From: Rhizobium etli_C
Lineage (GTDB): Bacteria > Pseudomonadota > Alphaproteobacteria > Rhizobiales > Rhizobiaceae
Length of the DNA: 64,000 nucleotides
Direction: 5' to 3' (one strand)
Assembly: GCF_014198605.1 (NCBI RefSeq)
Contig: NZ_JACIHU010000012.1
Part shown: piece after piece, positions 16,604-25,579 of the stretch
How positions within the stretch are numbered: the stretch's first letter is position 1
How the letters are laid out: every line of letters starts with the position of its first letter
Translations under genes and position numbers: made by a program
Notes under the pieces: model-generated
Told to the model about the DNA's origin: nothing
Databases searched by the model: none
What the model saw: the letters and a program-made list of their open reading frames with translations, nothing else

Positions 16604-16918
16604 TCAGCAGACCCTTTCAGCGTAGGGGCTGCTGTCGCGGCAGTGGCCGTAAGCCGGATGATGCGGCGGATTATCGCCGGCGGGGGCGGCAATCGCCGAT
16701 GTCGTCATCGGATCGGTATTGCCGGAAGAATATGCGGAAAAACCCGCAAAGCTCAAGACAAGCAATGCGCCGACAATGACCACGCGCTCAAAGCCCGACA
16801 GTTTCTGGGCACTGACATGTTCCGCATAATCGCGCTCGCCGGCGCCGGCCGTTTCGTCCTCTTTCACGTGGACGGTCACCATATCCCGGTGACGGCTTAA
16901 AGTTTCACAATCTGTCAT
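16604..16918 (-). CDS. Small single-span membrane protein, unknown function
   Basis: A 104-residue protein with a charged N-terminal half and one hydrophobic segment (about 46-65, VVIVGALLVLSFAGFSAY), followed by a proline- and histidine-rich tail (NPPHHPAYGHCRDSSPY). The start is supported by GCAGGAG 9 bases upstream. It is separated from the DUF1810 gene by 91 bases on the same strand. Nothing in its sequence identifies a function. Confidence 0.5.
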   Translation of the reverse strand: MTDCETLSRHRDMVTVHVKEDETAGAGERDYAEHVSAQKLSGFERVVIVGALLVLSFAGFSAYSSGNTDPMTTSAIAAPAGDNPPHHPAYGHCRDSSPYAERVC

Positions 16919-17153
16919 TCTAATTACTCCTGCAACACATGCAGAGTCGCGTCCCGAGGGTAAACCCTCACCCTCGTGCCGAATCCTACTCCAAATGCGA
17001 GCATCATGTGTGTCTTCAATCGCGGCAATTGAAGGGGCGATCTGCAAACGCAGTGTTCAAAAAATCGAACTAATGCATGCAAAATATCGTGAAGCTCTGG
17101 CTCATCGAAATGATCCGCGGTAATCCGGAGAGATATTTCGTCTGGATGGTCCC

Positions 17154-18524
17154 ATGAGCAAATCCTTCGGCGCCATGTCGGTCGCCCAGCTTTCCGTCCT
17201 CATTCAGGGCGGCGCAGCCGATCCGGTCGATGTGGCCGAGGCCGTCTTCGACGCCATCGCGAATTACGCCGACAAGGCCGTCTTCACCACGCTGCTTGAA
17301 GACCGGGCGATGGAAGAAGCGCGCGCGTCTTCCGAACGGCTGCTGCAAGGGCGCTCGCTCGGACTGCTGGACGGTATTCCGATCGCCTGGAAAGATCTTT
17401 TCGACATCGAAGGCCGGACGACGACGGCGGGTTCGCGCGTCCTGGCAGGGGATGCGCCGGCCGAACGGGATGCGGCCGTCGTCGACTTGCTGAGGAATGC
17501 CGGCATGATCACCGTCGGCTGTACCAATATGAGCGAGTTCGCCTTTTCCGGCCTCGGCATCAATCCGCATTACGGCACGCCGGCAAATCCGCGAAGCGCC
17601 GACCGCCCGCGCATCCCCGGCGGCTCCTCCTCCGGCGCCGGTGTGGCCGTCGCCGCTGGACTGGTCCCGGTCGCGATGGGCACGGATACCGGCGGGTCGG
17701 TGCGTATTCCCGCCGCCCTCAACGGCATCGTCGGCTACAAGGCGACACGCGGCCGCCATGCGATGGACGGTGTCTATCCGCTGGCGAAAAGCCTGGATTC
17801 ATTGGGGCCGCTCTGCCGCACCGTCAAGGATGCGGTCTGGATCGATGCGGCGATGTGCGGCCTGACGGCGCCCGATGTCGCGGACCGTTCCTTGCAGGGG
17901 CTGGAATTGCTCGTGCCTGAAAACATCGTCTTCGATGGGGCCGAACCGGGTGTCGTCGTCGCCTTCGAAGCAGCCCTGGAGCGCCTTCAACGGGCAGGTG
18001 TCCGGATTTCACGCATCACTATCCCCGCTTTCGATGGGATCATCGATCTGCTGACGACGTACGGCCCGCTGGTGACTGCGCAAGCCTATGCCCTTCATCA
18101 GGAACGGCTGTCAGGGCCGGAAGCGGACCGTATGGATCATCGCGTCGTCATGCGCACCCGCTTGGGAGCGAGGACGACGGCGCCGCATTACATGGCGCTT
18201 CTCGAAGCCCGCCGCCGCCTCATTGCCGATGTCGACCGCTTCGTCGGCGACCGCCTCATCGCCTTTCCAACCGTCGCCCATGTGGCGCCGCCGATCGCGC
18301 CGCTGGAACAGGATGACGAGCTCTTCTTCGCCACGAACAACAAGACATTGCGCAATACGATGTTCGGCAATTTTCTCGACTGGTGCGGTGTGTCGGTGCC
18401 TTGCGGCACGGGCGAGGCGGGCATGCCCGTCGGCCTCATGCTTTCGGCCACCGCCCGTCGCGACGAGGTATTGCTGGGAACGGCGCTTGCCGCGGAGGCA
18501 GTCATCCGCGGCGATTTTGACTGA
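17154..18524 (+). CDS. Amidase signature family hydrolase
   Basis: A 456-residue amidase-signature enzyme. The Ser-cisSer-Lys triad is visible: Lys in IPIAWKDLFD (about 80), GGSSSGAGVAVAAG (about 155-168) and the nucleophile region MGTDTGGSVRIPAALNG (about 175-192). These enzymes hydrolyse linear amides; the substrate cannot be told from sequence. No strong ribosome site precedes the ATG. It is followed after 62 bases by a TIM-barrel isomerase gene on the same strand, so the two may be co-transcribed. Confidence 0.88.
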   Translation: MSKSFGAMSVAQLSVLIQGGAADPVDVAEAVFDAIANYADKAVFTTLLEDRAMEEARASSERLLQGRSLGLLDGIPIAWKDLFDIEGRTTTAGSRVLAGDAPAERDAAVVDLLRNAGMITVGCTNMSEFAFSGLGINPHYGTPANPRSADRPRIPGGSSSGAGVAVAAGLVPVAMGTDTGGSVRIPAALNGIVGYKATRGRHAMDGVYPLAKSLDSLGPLCRTVKDAVWIDAAMCGLTAPDVADRSLQGLELLVPENIVFDGAEPGVVVAFEAALERLQRAGVRISRITIPAFDGIIDLLTTYGPLVTAQAYALHQERLSGPEADRMDHRVVMRTRLGARTTAPHYMALLEARRRLIADVDRFVGDRLIAFPTVAHVAPPIAPLEQDDELFFATNNKTLRNTMFGNFLDWCGVSVPCGTGEAGMPVGLMLSATARRDEVLLGTALAAEAVIRGDFD

Positions 18525-18586
18525 GTTCGCGATTGATTTCGATTTTGTCGCCACTGACTGGCGCGAGAGGAATTGGAGGAGGGAAC

Positions 18587-19447
18587 ATGCAGCATTTGCA
18601 AAACGGACGTTTCGCGGTTTCGACATGGTCGCTGCATCGCTTGCTCGGCCCGGTCCACGCCTATAGCCCCGACCCCGACAAAAGCGCGGCGCCGAAGGAA
18701 CCCTACGGCCCCGGCGGCGCGGCGCTGATCGACGTGCCGGCAATGCTGGCGGCGCGCGGCGTCAACCGGCTGGAAATCTGCTCCTTCCATCTGCCGAGCC
18801 TCGATCCCGCCTATCTCAGCGAACTGCGTGACGCGATGACGGCGTCGAACGTACTGTTCCAGACCCTGCTCGTCGAGGACGGCGATCCCAGCCATGCCGG
18901 GACGGCCGAGCGCGACATCGGCTGGATGGCGGAGTGGATCGGCATCGCCGCCGCCCTTGGGGCGCAGAGAATGCGCGTCATCGCCGGCAAGCAGCAGCCG
19001 AGCGAGGAAAATCTCGGCCGTGCGGCCCGCCACCTCAACTGGCTGGCCGAGAAGGCGGAAGGCAGCGGCGTGCGCATTGTCGTCGAGAACTGGTTCGACC
19101 TCTTACCGTCGCCGGTCGAAATGAACTGGCTGCTCGACCGGCTGGATGGCAAGGTCGGTCTCAACGGCGACCTCGGCAACTGGTCGGCCCCCGCGAAATA
19201 TGACGGTCTGGCCGATATCATGCGGCGGGCGGAAATCTGCCACGCCAAGGCCGACTACAATGCCGGCGGCCTCGATGCGGAGGATTACCGCAAGTGCCTG
19301 GAGATGTGCGAAAGGGCCGGTTACGCTGGTCCCTTCACACTGATCTATGATTCGCCCTTCTTCGCCGACGAATGGGACGGCATCCTGCTGCAAAAGACCT
19401 TCATCGAGGATTTTCTGCGCGGGGTGTCGGCGCGCCGGACAGCCTGA
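18587..19447 (+). CDS. Sugar phosphate isomerase/epimerase family TIM-barrel protein
   Basis: A 286-residue AP-endonuclease-2-like TIM barrel. Expected metal-binding features appear as NRLEICSFH, GVRIVVENW (E near 168), GLNGDLGNW and CHAKADYN. Such proteins isomerise or epimerise sugars or hydrolyse sugar-acid derivatives. GGAGGAGGG lies just upstream of the chosen ATG; an earlier in-frame start lacks it. It is convergent with betC, 15 bases apart. Substrate unknown. Confidence 0.82.
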   Translation: MQHLQNGRFAVSTWSLHRLLGPVHAYSPDPDKSAAPKEPYGPGGAALIDVPAMLAARGVNRLEICSFHLPSLDPAYLSELRDAMTASNVLFQTLLVEDGDPSHAGTAERDIGWMAEWIGIAAALGAQRMRVIAGKQQPSEENLGRAARHLNWLAEKAEGSGVRIVVENWFDLLPSPVEMNWLLDRLDGKVGLNGDLGNWSAPAKYDGLADIMRRAEICHAKADYNAGGLDAEDYRKCLEMCERAGYAGPFTLIYDSPFFADEWDGILLQKTFIEDFLRGVSARRTA

Positions 19448-19462
19448 ACCGAAGCGTTGCCG

Positions 19463-20977
19463 TTATTCCTGGCGCGGGAACCTCTGGCTTTCCTCCAGCA
19501 CGTTCAGATCCATATGGTTGCGCATATAACGCTCCGAAGCTTTCTGCAGCGGCTGATAATCCCAGGGATAATAGGCGCCGTTGCGCAGCGCCGCGTAGAC
19601 CACCCAGCGGCGGGCCTGGCTTTCGCGCACGGCCGCGTCGAAAGCGGCAAGGTTCCAGCGCCGGCCCGCCTGTTCGATGAGCCGCGCCAGCGTCTCGGTA
19701 TGCGCCGGATTTCCCGCGAGATCGTCGAGCTCTTGCGGATCGGCCTCGAGATCGAACAGCATCGGCGGGTCCTTCTCGCAGAGCGAGAGCTTGTAGCGCC
19801 CGTCCCTGAGGCAGACGAGCGGCGCTTCCGAGCCTTCCGCGGCATATTCCATCGGTACCGGGCCACGGCTGCCGGTGCCCGTCGCGAGGGCTGCAAGATC
19901 TTGGCCTTCGGTCCACGGCTTCAATGACGCGATATCGATTCCGGCAAGACCGGCAAGCGTCGGCGTTACGTCAAGGGTGGAGACGGGCTGATCGATGCGC
20001 TTCGGCGTCCAGCCGGGGGCTGCGATCATCAGCGGAACCCGCGCCGAACCTTCGAAGAAGTTCATCTTGAACCAGAGGCCGCGATCGCCCAGCATGTCGC
20101 CATGGTCGGACACGAAGAGGATGGTGGTGTTCTCGGCCATGCGGCTGCGTTCCAGCACGCCGAGAATCTCGCCGATCTTCTCGTCGACATAGGAGATATT
20201 GGCGAAATAGCCGCGTCTTGCCCGCCTGATCTGCTCTTGGCTGATGTCGAACGCATCGTGGTCGCAGGCTTTCATCAGGCGCTGAGAATGAGGATCCTGC
20301 CGCTCGAAGGGGATCGGAGCTACGGCTGGGTCGAGGGCCGCACAGTCCTCATAGAGATCCCAGAATTTGCGGCGCGCGACATAGGGGTCGTGCGGATGGG
20401 TGAAGCTGACAGTCAGGCACCAGGGGCGTTCATCGTGACCACGCGAGAGGTCGAAGAGCTTGCGGGTGGCGTGATAGGCGACCTCGTCGTCATATTCCAT
20501 CTGATTGGTAATCTCGGCAATGCCGGCGCCGGTGACCGAACCGAGATTGTGGTACCACCAGTCGATGCGCTCGCCGGGCTTGGTATAATCAGGTGTCCAG
20601 CCGAAATCGGCCGGATAGATGTCCGTCGTCAGGCGTTCCTCGAAACCGTGAAGCTGGTCGGGGCCGACGAAATGCATCTTGCCCGACAGCGCCGTCTGGT
20701 ATCCGGCCGCGCGCAGATGGTGCGCATAGGTCGGAATGTCGGAGGCAAATTCAGCCGCATTGTCATAGACGCGCGTCCGGCTCGGCAATTGCCCCGACAT
20801 GAAGGACGCCCGTGCCGGCGCGCAGAGCGGGCTTGCCGTATAGCTATTGGCAAAACGCACGGAGCGGCCTGCCAGTGATTTCAGATGCGGCGCGTGAAGA
20901 AAATCGGCGGGGCCATCGGGAAAGAAGGTTCCGTTCAACTGGTCCACCATCAGGATGAGAATATTCGGGCGTGCCAT
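19463..20977 (-). CDS. betC: Choline-sulfatase
   Basis: A 504-residue sulfatase of the choline-sulfatase group. The sulfatase signature LCAPARASFMSG places the formylglycine cysteine at C52; metal ligands are in NILILMVDQLNG and FVSDHGDMLGDRGLW. It cleaves choline-O-sulfate to choline and sulfate, feeding glycine betaine synthesis. Unlike the betICBA cluster described in Sinorhizobium meliloti, here betC stands alone next to a divergent LysR regulator that matches the choline-sulfate-utilisation regulator type. The length and C-terminal segment (YMRNHMDLNVLEESQRFPRQE-like) fit the family. Confidence 0.9.
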   Translation of the reverse strand: MARPNILILMVDQLNGTFFPDGPADFLHAPHLKSLAGRSVRFANSYTASPLCAPARASFMSGQLPSRTRVYDNAAEFASDIPTYAHHLRAAGYQTALSGKMHFVGPDQLHGFEERLTTDIYPADFGWTPDYTKPGERIDWWYHNLGSVTGAGIAEITNQMEYDDEVAYHATRKLFDLSRGHDERPWCLTVSFTHPHDPYVARRKFWDLYEDCAALDPAVAPIPFERQDPHSQRLMKACDHDAFDISQEQIRRARRGYFANISYVDEKIGEILGVLERSRMAENTTILFVSDHGDMLGDRGLWFKMNFFEGSARVPLMIAAPGWTPKRIDQPVSTLDVTPTLAGLAGIDIASLKPWTEGQDLAALATGTGSRGPVPMEYAAEGSEAPLVCLRDGRYKLSLCEKDPPMLFDLEADPQELDDLAGNPAHTETLARLIEQAGRRWNLAAFDAAVRESQARRWVVYAALRNGAYYPWDYQPLQKASERYMRNHMDLNVLEESQRFPRQE

Positions 20978-21071
20978 GTGAATACCTTTTGCTATTTGAA
21001 GATTTTATTGAAACGCCTAATATCGCGCCTGTAAAGACAGCTTTTTTCGATCGCTGGCTAAAGGATTTTTT

Positions 21072-21977
21072 ATGTCAGAACGCCCACCCGAGCTTGGTTG
21101 GATGCGCCTCTTCGTCGAGGTCGCGCGGCTCGGGAGCTTTTCGGCGGCTGCAACGCTTCTCGGCCTGACCCAGCCGGCCGTCAGCTACCAGATCCGCCGG
21201 CTGGAACAGCAGTTCGGCGTCAGCCTGCTGCGCCGCCAGCATCGTGGCGTCGAATTGACGGCCGAAGGCGAGCGGCTTCTGGACATCGCCGCCAGGGCGG
21301 TCGGCGATATCGATGCGCTCGCCCGCAGTTTTCGCCTCGAAGCCCAGAGGCCGGTCGTCAGGCTCAGGACCGACTATGCTTTCTCGGCGCTTTGGCTGAT
21401 CCCGCGCATGGATGGCTTTCGCCTGCTGCACCCGGAAACGGACATACAGATCGTCGCGACGCAGAGGCTTGCGGTCGGGTTTCGCGACGAGGCCGACGTC
21501 GCGGTCGTGTTCGGGACGCGGGCGGAATTCGGTGCCGTCGGCACGCTTCTGCTGCCGGAGAGGGTCTTGCCCGTTTGCACGCGGGGATTCCTCGATCGCA
21601 ACGGCCCCTTCGACGATCCCGGACAATTGGCCGGAGCGAGGCTGATCCATCTCGACGCGCCGCTGCCATCGCCCTGGTTCGACTGGCGCACATATTTTGG
21701 TGAATTCTCCGTCCTGCGCGGCGCCCACGCCGACCGCGGTGATATCAGCTTCAACACCTATTCGTTGGTCGTTCAGGCGGCGCTGAGCGAGCAGGGCGTG
21801 GCGCTCGGCTGGATGGGGCTCGTCGACACGCTCCTTTCGGCAGGCATGCTGCTGGAAGCCGGCCCGTCGCTGGGGGCGCGAGACCGCGGTTACTGGCTGG
21901 TGCCTCCGCGATCTCCAAACGTCCACAGCGAGAGGCTCAGCACCTGGCTGTCGAATGAGGTGGAGAGAAATGATTAG
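21072..21977 (+). CDS. LysR-family regulator, probable choline sulfate utilisation regulator
   Basis: A 301-residue LysR protein: winged HTH at about 8-65 (WMRLFVEVARLGSFSAAATLLGLTQPAVSY) and a periplasmic-binding-like effector domain to the end. AAAGGA lies 8 bases before the ATG. It is divergent from betC with a 94-base gap, the arrangement of LysR regulators dedicated to choline sulfatase genes. The link to choline sulfate is inferred from position and family. Confidence 0.88.
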   Translation: MSERPPELGWMRLFVEVARLGSFSAAATLLGLTQPAVSYQIRRLEQQFGVSLLRRQHRGVELTAEGERLLDIAARAVGDIDALARSFRLEAQRPVVRLRTDYAFSALWLIPRMDGFRLLHPETDIQIVATQRLAVGFRDEADVAVVFGTRAEFGAVGTLLLPERVLPVCTRGFLDRNGPFDDPGQLAGARLIHLDAPLPSPWFDWRTYFGEFSVLRGAHADRGDISFNTYSLVVQAALSEQGVALGWMGLVDTLLSAGMLLEAGPSLGARDRGYWLVPPRSPNVHSERLSTWLSNEVERND

Positions 21978-22066
21978 CGGCGGTTGCATTTCTCCTCGGA
22001 AGAAGCCTTGTCATCGGCGATGACGATCGACATTGTTGGCCGAATCCATAGCGGAGGGGACTAAGC

Positions 22067-22267
22067 ATGCGAACCATTGGTTATGTCGTCGGACTGCTTA
22101 TGGTCGTGTTCGGCCTGATCTGGATCGGGCAGGGAAGCGGTTATTTTCCCTATCCGGCATCGAGTTTCATGATTGCCCAAAAGATCTGGATGCTCTGGGG
22201 CGCCATTCTGGCGGCCGCGGGCATCGTCGTGATGGTCAGCATATCGCGGCTTCGCCACAGAGGATGA
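22067..22267 (+). CDS. Small two-span membrane protein
   Basis: A 66-residue protein with two hydrophobic segments (about 5-22 and 38-58) separated by a short polar turn (GQGSGYFPYPASSFMIAQ). The opening MRTIGYVVGLLMVVFGLIWIG is not cleavable-looking. GGAGGGG lies 10 bases before the ATG. Short membrane proteins of this layout are common in rhizobia and uncharacterised. It lies between the LysR and aldolase genes in the same direction. Confidence 0.65.
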   Translation: MRTIGYVVGLLMVVFGLIWIGQGSGYFPYPASSFMIAQKIWMLWGAILAAAGIVVMVSISRLRHRG

Positions 22268-22328
22268 ATGGCTGCTGCCGTTTGACGGCAACCGGCCGCT
22301 GACGGCCTGTCGAAATGAGGAGAATGGC

Positions 22329-23123
22329 ATGAGCGCAGCTGAAATCGACGGTTTTGCCGACCGGATCAGGAAGCATCAGGGCGGCATGATCTCCGCCTGG
22401 GTCGGCATTCCCGACGCCATGCTCGTCAATCATCTGGCGCAGGAAGCGTTCGACGCCGTGGTGCTCGATATGCAGCATGGCATGTGGGATATGCAGTCGG
22501 CGGCAAATGCCGTTGCTCAGGCCCGTCTTGCCGGCAAGCCGGCCATCGCGCGCATTCCGGTCGGCGATTTCGCCTCCGCCTCGCGGCTGCTCGATGCGGG
22601 TGCCTCCGGCATCATCGCGCCGATGATCAATTCGGCCGAGGATGCGCGATCCTTGGTCCGGACGACGAAATATCCGCCCGTCGGTGAGCGCAGCTGGGGA
22701 CCGTCCCTGGCGCTGAACCATAGCGGTCTGGCGCCGGATGCCTATCTGAAGACTGCCAACGAGCTCACCGTCGCCATCGCCATGGTCGAGACCCGTGCCG
22801 CGCTCGATGCGATCGACGGCATTCTTAGTGTAACCGGCATCGACGGTATTTTCGTCGGCCCCGCCGACCTTTCGATCGCCCTGTCGAACGGCGATCAGGT
22901 GGCGCCGAATGCGGCCGAGATCGACAGCGCCATGCAGCACGCGGTTGCGCGCTGCCGCGCCCACGGCAAATTCGCCTGTGCCTATGCCGGCGATGGCGAG
23001 CGGGCCGGCGAACTGCTGAAGTTCGGCTTTGATCTGGTCATCGCCGGCGCCGAGACCATACAGCTGCGCGCCGGCGCCCGCCGCGCCATCAATGCCGCCC
23101 GCAGGATCGCTTCCGGCAGCTGA
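22329..23123 (+). CDS. HpcH/HpaI-type aldolase
   Basis: A 264-residue class II pyruvate-type aldolase TIM barrel. Family landmarks are FDAVVLDMQHGMWD (about 39-52), the arginine in AIARIPVGD, the Mg-binding glutamate in AMVETRAALD (about 155), and GIFVGPADLSIALS (about 180). Such enzymes cleave 4-hydroxy-2-oxo acids to pyruvate plus an aldehyde. GAGGAGAATGGC provides the ribosome site. The substrate is not evident, and no dehydratase or dehydrogenase of a sugar-acid pathway lies beside it. Confidence 0.87.
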   Translation: MSAAEIDGFADRIRKHQGGMISAWVGIPDAMLVNHLAQEAFDAVVLDMQHGMWDMQSAANAVAQARLAGKPAIARIPVGDFASASRLLDAGASGIIAPMINSAEDARSLVRTTKYPPVGERSWGPSLALNHSGLAPDAYLKTANELTVAIAMVETRAALDAIDGILSVTGIDGIFVGPADLSIALSNGDQVAPNAAEIDSAMQHAVARCRAHGKFACAYAGDGERAGELLKFGFDLVIAGAETIQLRAGARRAINAARRIASGS

Positions 23124-23129
23124 TCTTCG

Positions 23130-23810
23130 TCAGCGGGTCGGCTTGATCGCCAGCCAGATGACGTGGCGGGCGCCGCCGCGTTTGCCGTTGGCGCGGGTGT
23201 TGACCGCTTCGACGGAAAAGCCGCTGTCCTTGAGGCGGCGGGTGAAATCAGGGTCCGGCCCGGATGACCAGACGGCAAGCACGCCGCCGGGGCGAAGCGC
23301 GTCGCGGGCGGCGCGGAGGCCGTTAAAATCGTAGAGCCGGTCGTTCGATTTGCGGGTCAGCCCATCCGGTCCATTGTCGACATCGAGCAGGATCGCGTCG
23401 TAGGCGCTCTTGCCGGCGCGGATCGCCTCGCCGACATCGCCCTGATGGATGCCGACGCGGGAATCGTCGAGGCAGCCCTTGAACACCTCGGCCATCGGCC
23501 CGCGCGCCCAGGTGACGACGGCCGGCACCAGTTCGGCGACGGTGACGCCGGCATCATCGGGAAGGACGGCAAGAGCGGCGCGCAGGGTAAAACCCATGCC
23601 GAGCCCGCCAATCAGCACCCTCGGCTTCGGATGGGTTTTGATCCGCTCCCAGGAAAGCGTCGCCAGCGCCTCCTCCGAGCCGCTGAGGCGGCTGTTCATC
23701 AACTCGTTGGCGCCCAGCATGATCGAGAACTCGCCGCCGCGCTGCTTCAGCCGCAACTCGCCGCCTTCGCCGGGAATGGTCGCGGAATCGAGTTGAATCC
23801 AGGGCAGCAT
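23130..23810 (-). CDS. Spermidine-synthase-like methyltransferase-fold protein
   Basis: A 226-residue Rossmann-fold protein with an N-terminal beta region (IPGEGGELRLKQRGGEFSIMLG), motif I VLIGGLGMGFTLRAAL (about 75-90), motif post-I VTVAELVPAVVTWA and a catalytic-position aspartate in AILLDVDNGPDG (about 150). Spermidine synthases have a similar layout, but this shorter type is probably a stand-alone spermidine-synthase-like enzyme with an unknown substrate. It is convergent with the aldolase gene, 6 bases apart. Confidence 0.75.
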   Translation of the reverse strand: MLPWIQLDSATIPGEGGELRLKQRGGEFSIMLGANELMNSRLSGSEEALATLSWERIKTHPKPRVLIGGLGMGFTLRAALAVLPDDAGVTVAELVPAVVTWARGPMAEVFKGCLDDSRVGIHQGDVGEAIRAGKSAYDAILLDVDNGPDGLTRKSNDRLYDFNGLRAARDALRPGGVLAVWSSGPDPDFTRRLKDSGFSVEAVNTRANGKRGGARHVIWLAIKPTR

Positions 23811-23879
23811 GATAGTTTCGCCTCACATCAAAGAGCTGTCCCCTAGCACAGGCAGACGAGCGAAACCAGCAAACCGGCG

Positions 23880-24779
23880 TCAGGTCATCCGCATGAAATG
23901 ACCCGGCTCCACTTCGACGACATCGTCCTGCGGCGCGGCCGAACGGCGGCGGATGTCGTCCACCTCGTCGGGCCTCAGCCGCGCTTTCGGGTCCTCGAAG
24001 CGGACGTCGGGATCGGGCACGGCCGAGAGCAGCAACCTGGTATAGGGATGCAGCGGATTGTCGATCACTCGGGCAGTACTGCCCCATTCGACGATCTGGC
24101 CGGCATACATCACGGCGATGTCCTCGGCGACATAACGGGCGGTGGCGATGTCATGGGTGATGTAGAGCAGGCCGAGATTCATCTCCTGCTTCATCTCGTT
24201 CAACAGGTTGAGCACGCCGAGGCGCACCGAGACGTCGAGCATCGAGGTCGGTTCGTCCGCCACGATCACCTCCGGCTTGACGGCAAGCGCGCGGGCGATG
24301 TTGACGCGCTGGCGCTGGCCGCCGGAGAGTTCATGCGGATATTTCGGCGCGACGAGATCGGGATCGAGCCTGACGCGCTGCAGCAGTTCGCGGATCGTCG
24401 CGTCGATCTCAGTCCCGTTGATATCAGGGCGATGCAGCTTCAGCGGCCGCCGCAGATGGTGAGCGATGGTGTGGGCGGGATTCAGGGAGGCGAATGGATC
24501 CTGGAAGATCATCTGCACCGAGCGGCGGTAGCGGGCGATTTCGGCGGAATTCGCCGTTTCGACCGGCCTGCCTTTGTAGAGGATGCGGCCCGATGTCGGC
24601 AGATATTCGCGCATCGCCATGCGGGCGCAGGTGGTCTTGCCGCTGCCGGATTCGCCGACGAGCGCCAGCGCCCGGCCGGCGCGCAGCGAAAAGGCGATTG
24701 AGCGGGCGGCATGAACGGCGGACGCGCCGTGGCCGAAGGTCTTTGTCACCGTGTCGAGCGCAAGGATGGCCTCGCTCAT
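23880..24779 (-). CDS. ABC transporter ATPase, DppF/OppF type
   Basis: A 299-residue ATPase with Walker A GESGSGKTT (about 41-49), Q-loop VQMIFQDPFASLNP, signature LSGGQRQR, Walker B VIVADEPTSMLDVS and the oligopeptide-family C-terminal extension (NPLHPYTRLLLSAVPDPD). It is the last gene of the leftward ABC operon and overlaps the preceding ATPase gene by 4 bases. Two separate ATPases plus two permeases and one binding protein make a complete dipeptide-family importer. Confidence 0.92.
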   Translation of the reverse strand: MSEAILALDTVTKTFGHGASAVHAARSIAFSLRAGRALALVGESGSGKTTCARMAMREYLPTSGRILYKGRPVETANSAEIARYRRSVQMIFQDPFASLNPAHTIAHHLRRPLKLHRPDINGTEIDATIRELLQRVRLDPDLVAPKYPHELSGGQRQRVNIARALAVKPEVIVADEPTSMLDVSVRLGVLNLLNEMKQEMNLGLLYITHDIATARYVAEDIAVMYAGQIVEWGSTARVIDNPLHPYTRLLLSAVPDPDVRFEDPKARLRPDEVDDIRRRSAAPQDDVVEVEPGHFMRMT

Positions 24780-25579
24780 AGCAGCACTCCTCCATGAAGC
24801 GAGGGGAAGGAGGCCCAGAGCTTCTTCGTATAGTCGTGCGCCGGCGTCCGGTAGATCGCCTCGGCGCTGTTCTGCTCCACCAGCCTGCCGGACAGCATGA
24901 TGCCGATGCGGTCGCAGAACTGCACCATCAGCCCGAGATCATGGGTGATGAACAGCACGGAGAAGCCGAAGCTGCGGCGCAGCTCGTTGATCCGCTGCAG
25001 GATCTCGCGCTGGACGACGACGTCGAGCGCGGTCGTCGGCTCGTCCATGACGACGAGTTTCGGATCGAGCGCCATGCAGATGGCGATGACGATGCGCTGG
25101 CGCATGCCGCCGGAAAACTGATGCGGATAATCGCGCATGCGATCCGGCGCAATGTCGACGAGCCTCAGCATCTCGGCGGTGCGCTCGCGGGCTTGCGCGC
25201 GGCTCATGTTCTTGTGGGTACGCAGTACGTCATAAAACTGCGTCTCGATGCGCAGTACCGGGTTCAGCGAATTCATGGCGCTCTGGAAGACCATGGCGAC
25301 CTCGCGCCAGCGGAAGGCGGCGAGTGCTTCCCGGTCGAGGCCGAGCACGTCGCGGCCGTCAAGCAGGATGCGGCTCTGCTTGCGGATCAGCGCCGGCGGC
25401 CTGTGCAGGCGGCTGATGGCGAAGGCGATGGTGCTCTTGCCGCAGCCGGATTCACCGGCAAGCCCGAAGACCTCGCCGGGCGCGACATCGAAGCTGACGT
25501 CGTCGACCGCGCGAAAATCCTTCTCCTCGCCGATATAGTCGATGGTGAGATTCCTGACGGAGAGCAGCGGCTGGGTCAC
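24776..25579 (-). CDS. ABC transporter ATPase, DppD/OppD type
   Basis: A 267-residue ATPase with Walker A GESGCGKST, signature FSGGMRQR, Walker B VVMDEPTTALDVV and the HDYTKKLWASFP tail. The start is taken as the GTG at 25579 because it has GGAGGG upstream and overlaps the DppC-type permease stop by 4 bases (GTGA); a longer frame reaching 25735 would run through the permease gene in another frame. Confidence 0.9.
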   Translation of the reverse strand: MTQPLLSVRNLTIDYIGEEKDFRAVDDVSFDVAPGEVFGLAGESGCGKSTIAFAISRLHRPPALIRKQSRILLDGRDVLGLDREALAAFRWREVAMVFQSAMNSLNPVLRIETQFYDVLRTHKNMSRAQARERTAEMLRLVDIAPDRMRDYPHQFSGGMRQRIVIAICMALDPKLVVMDEPTTALDVVVQREILQRINELRRSFGFSVLFITHDLGLMVQFCDRIGIMLSGRLVEQNSAEAIYRTPAHDYTKKLWASFPSLHGGVLL

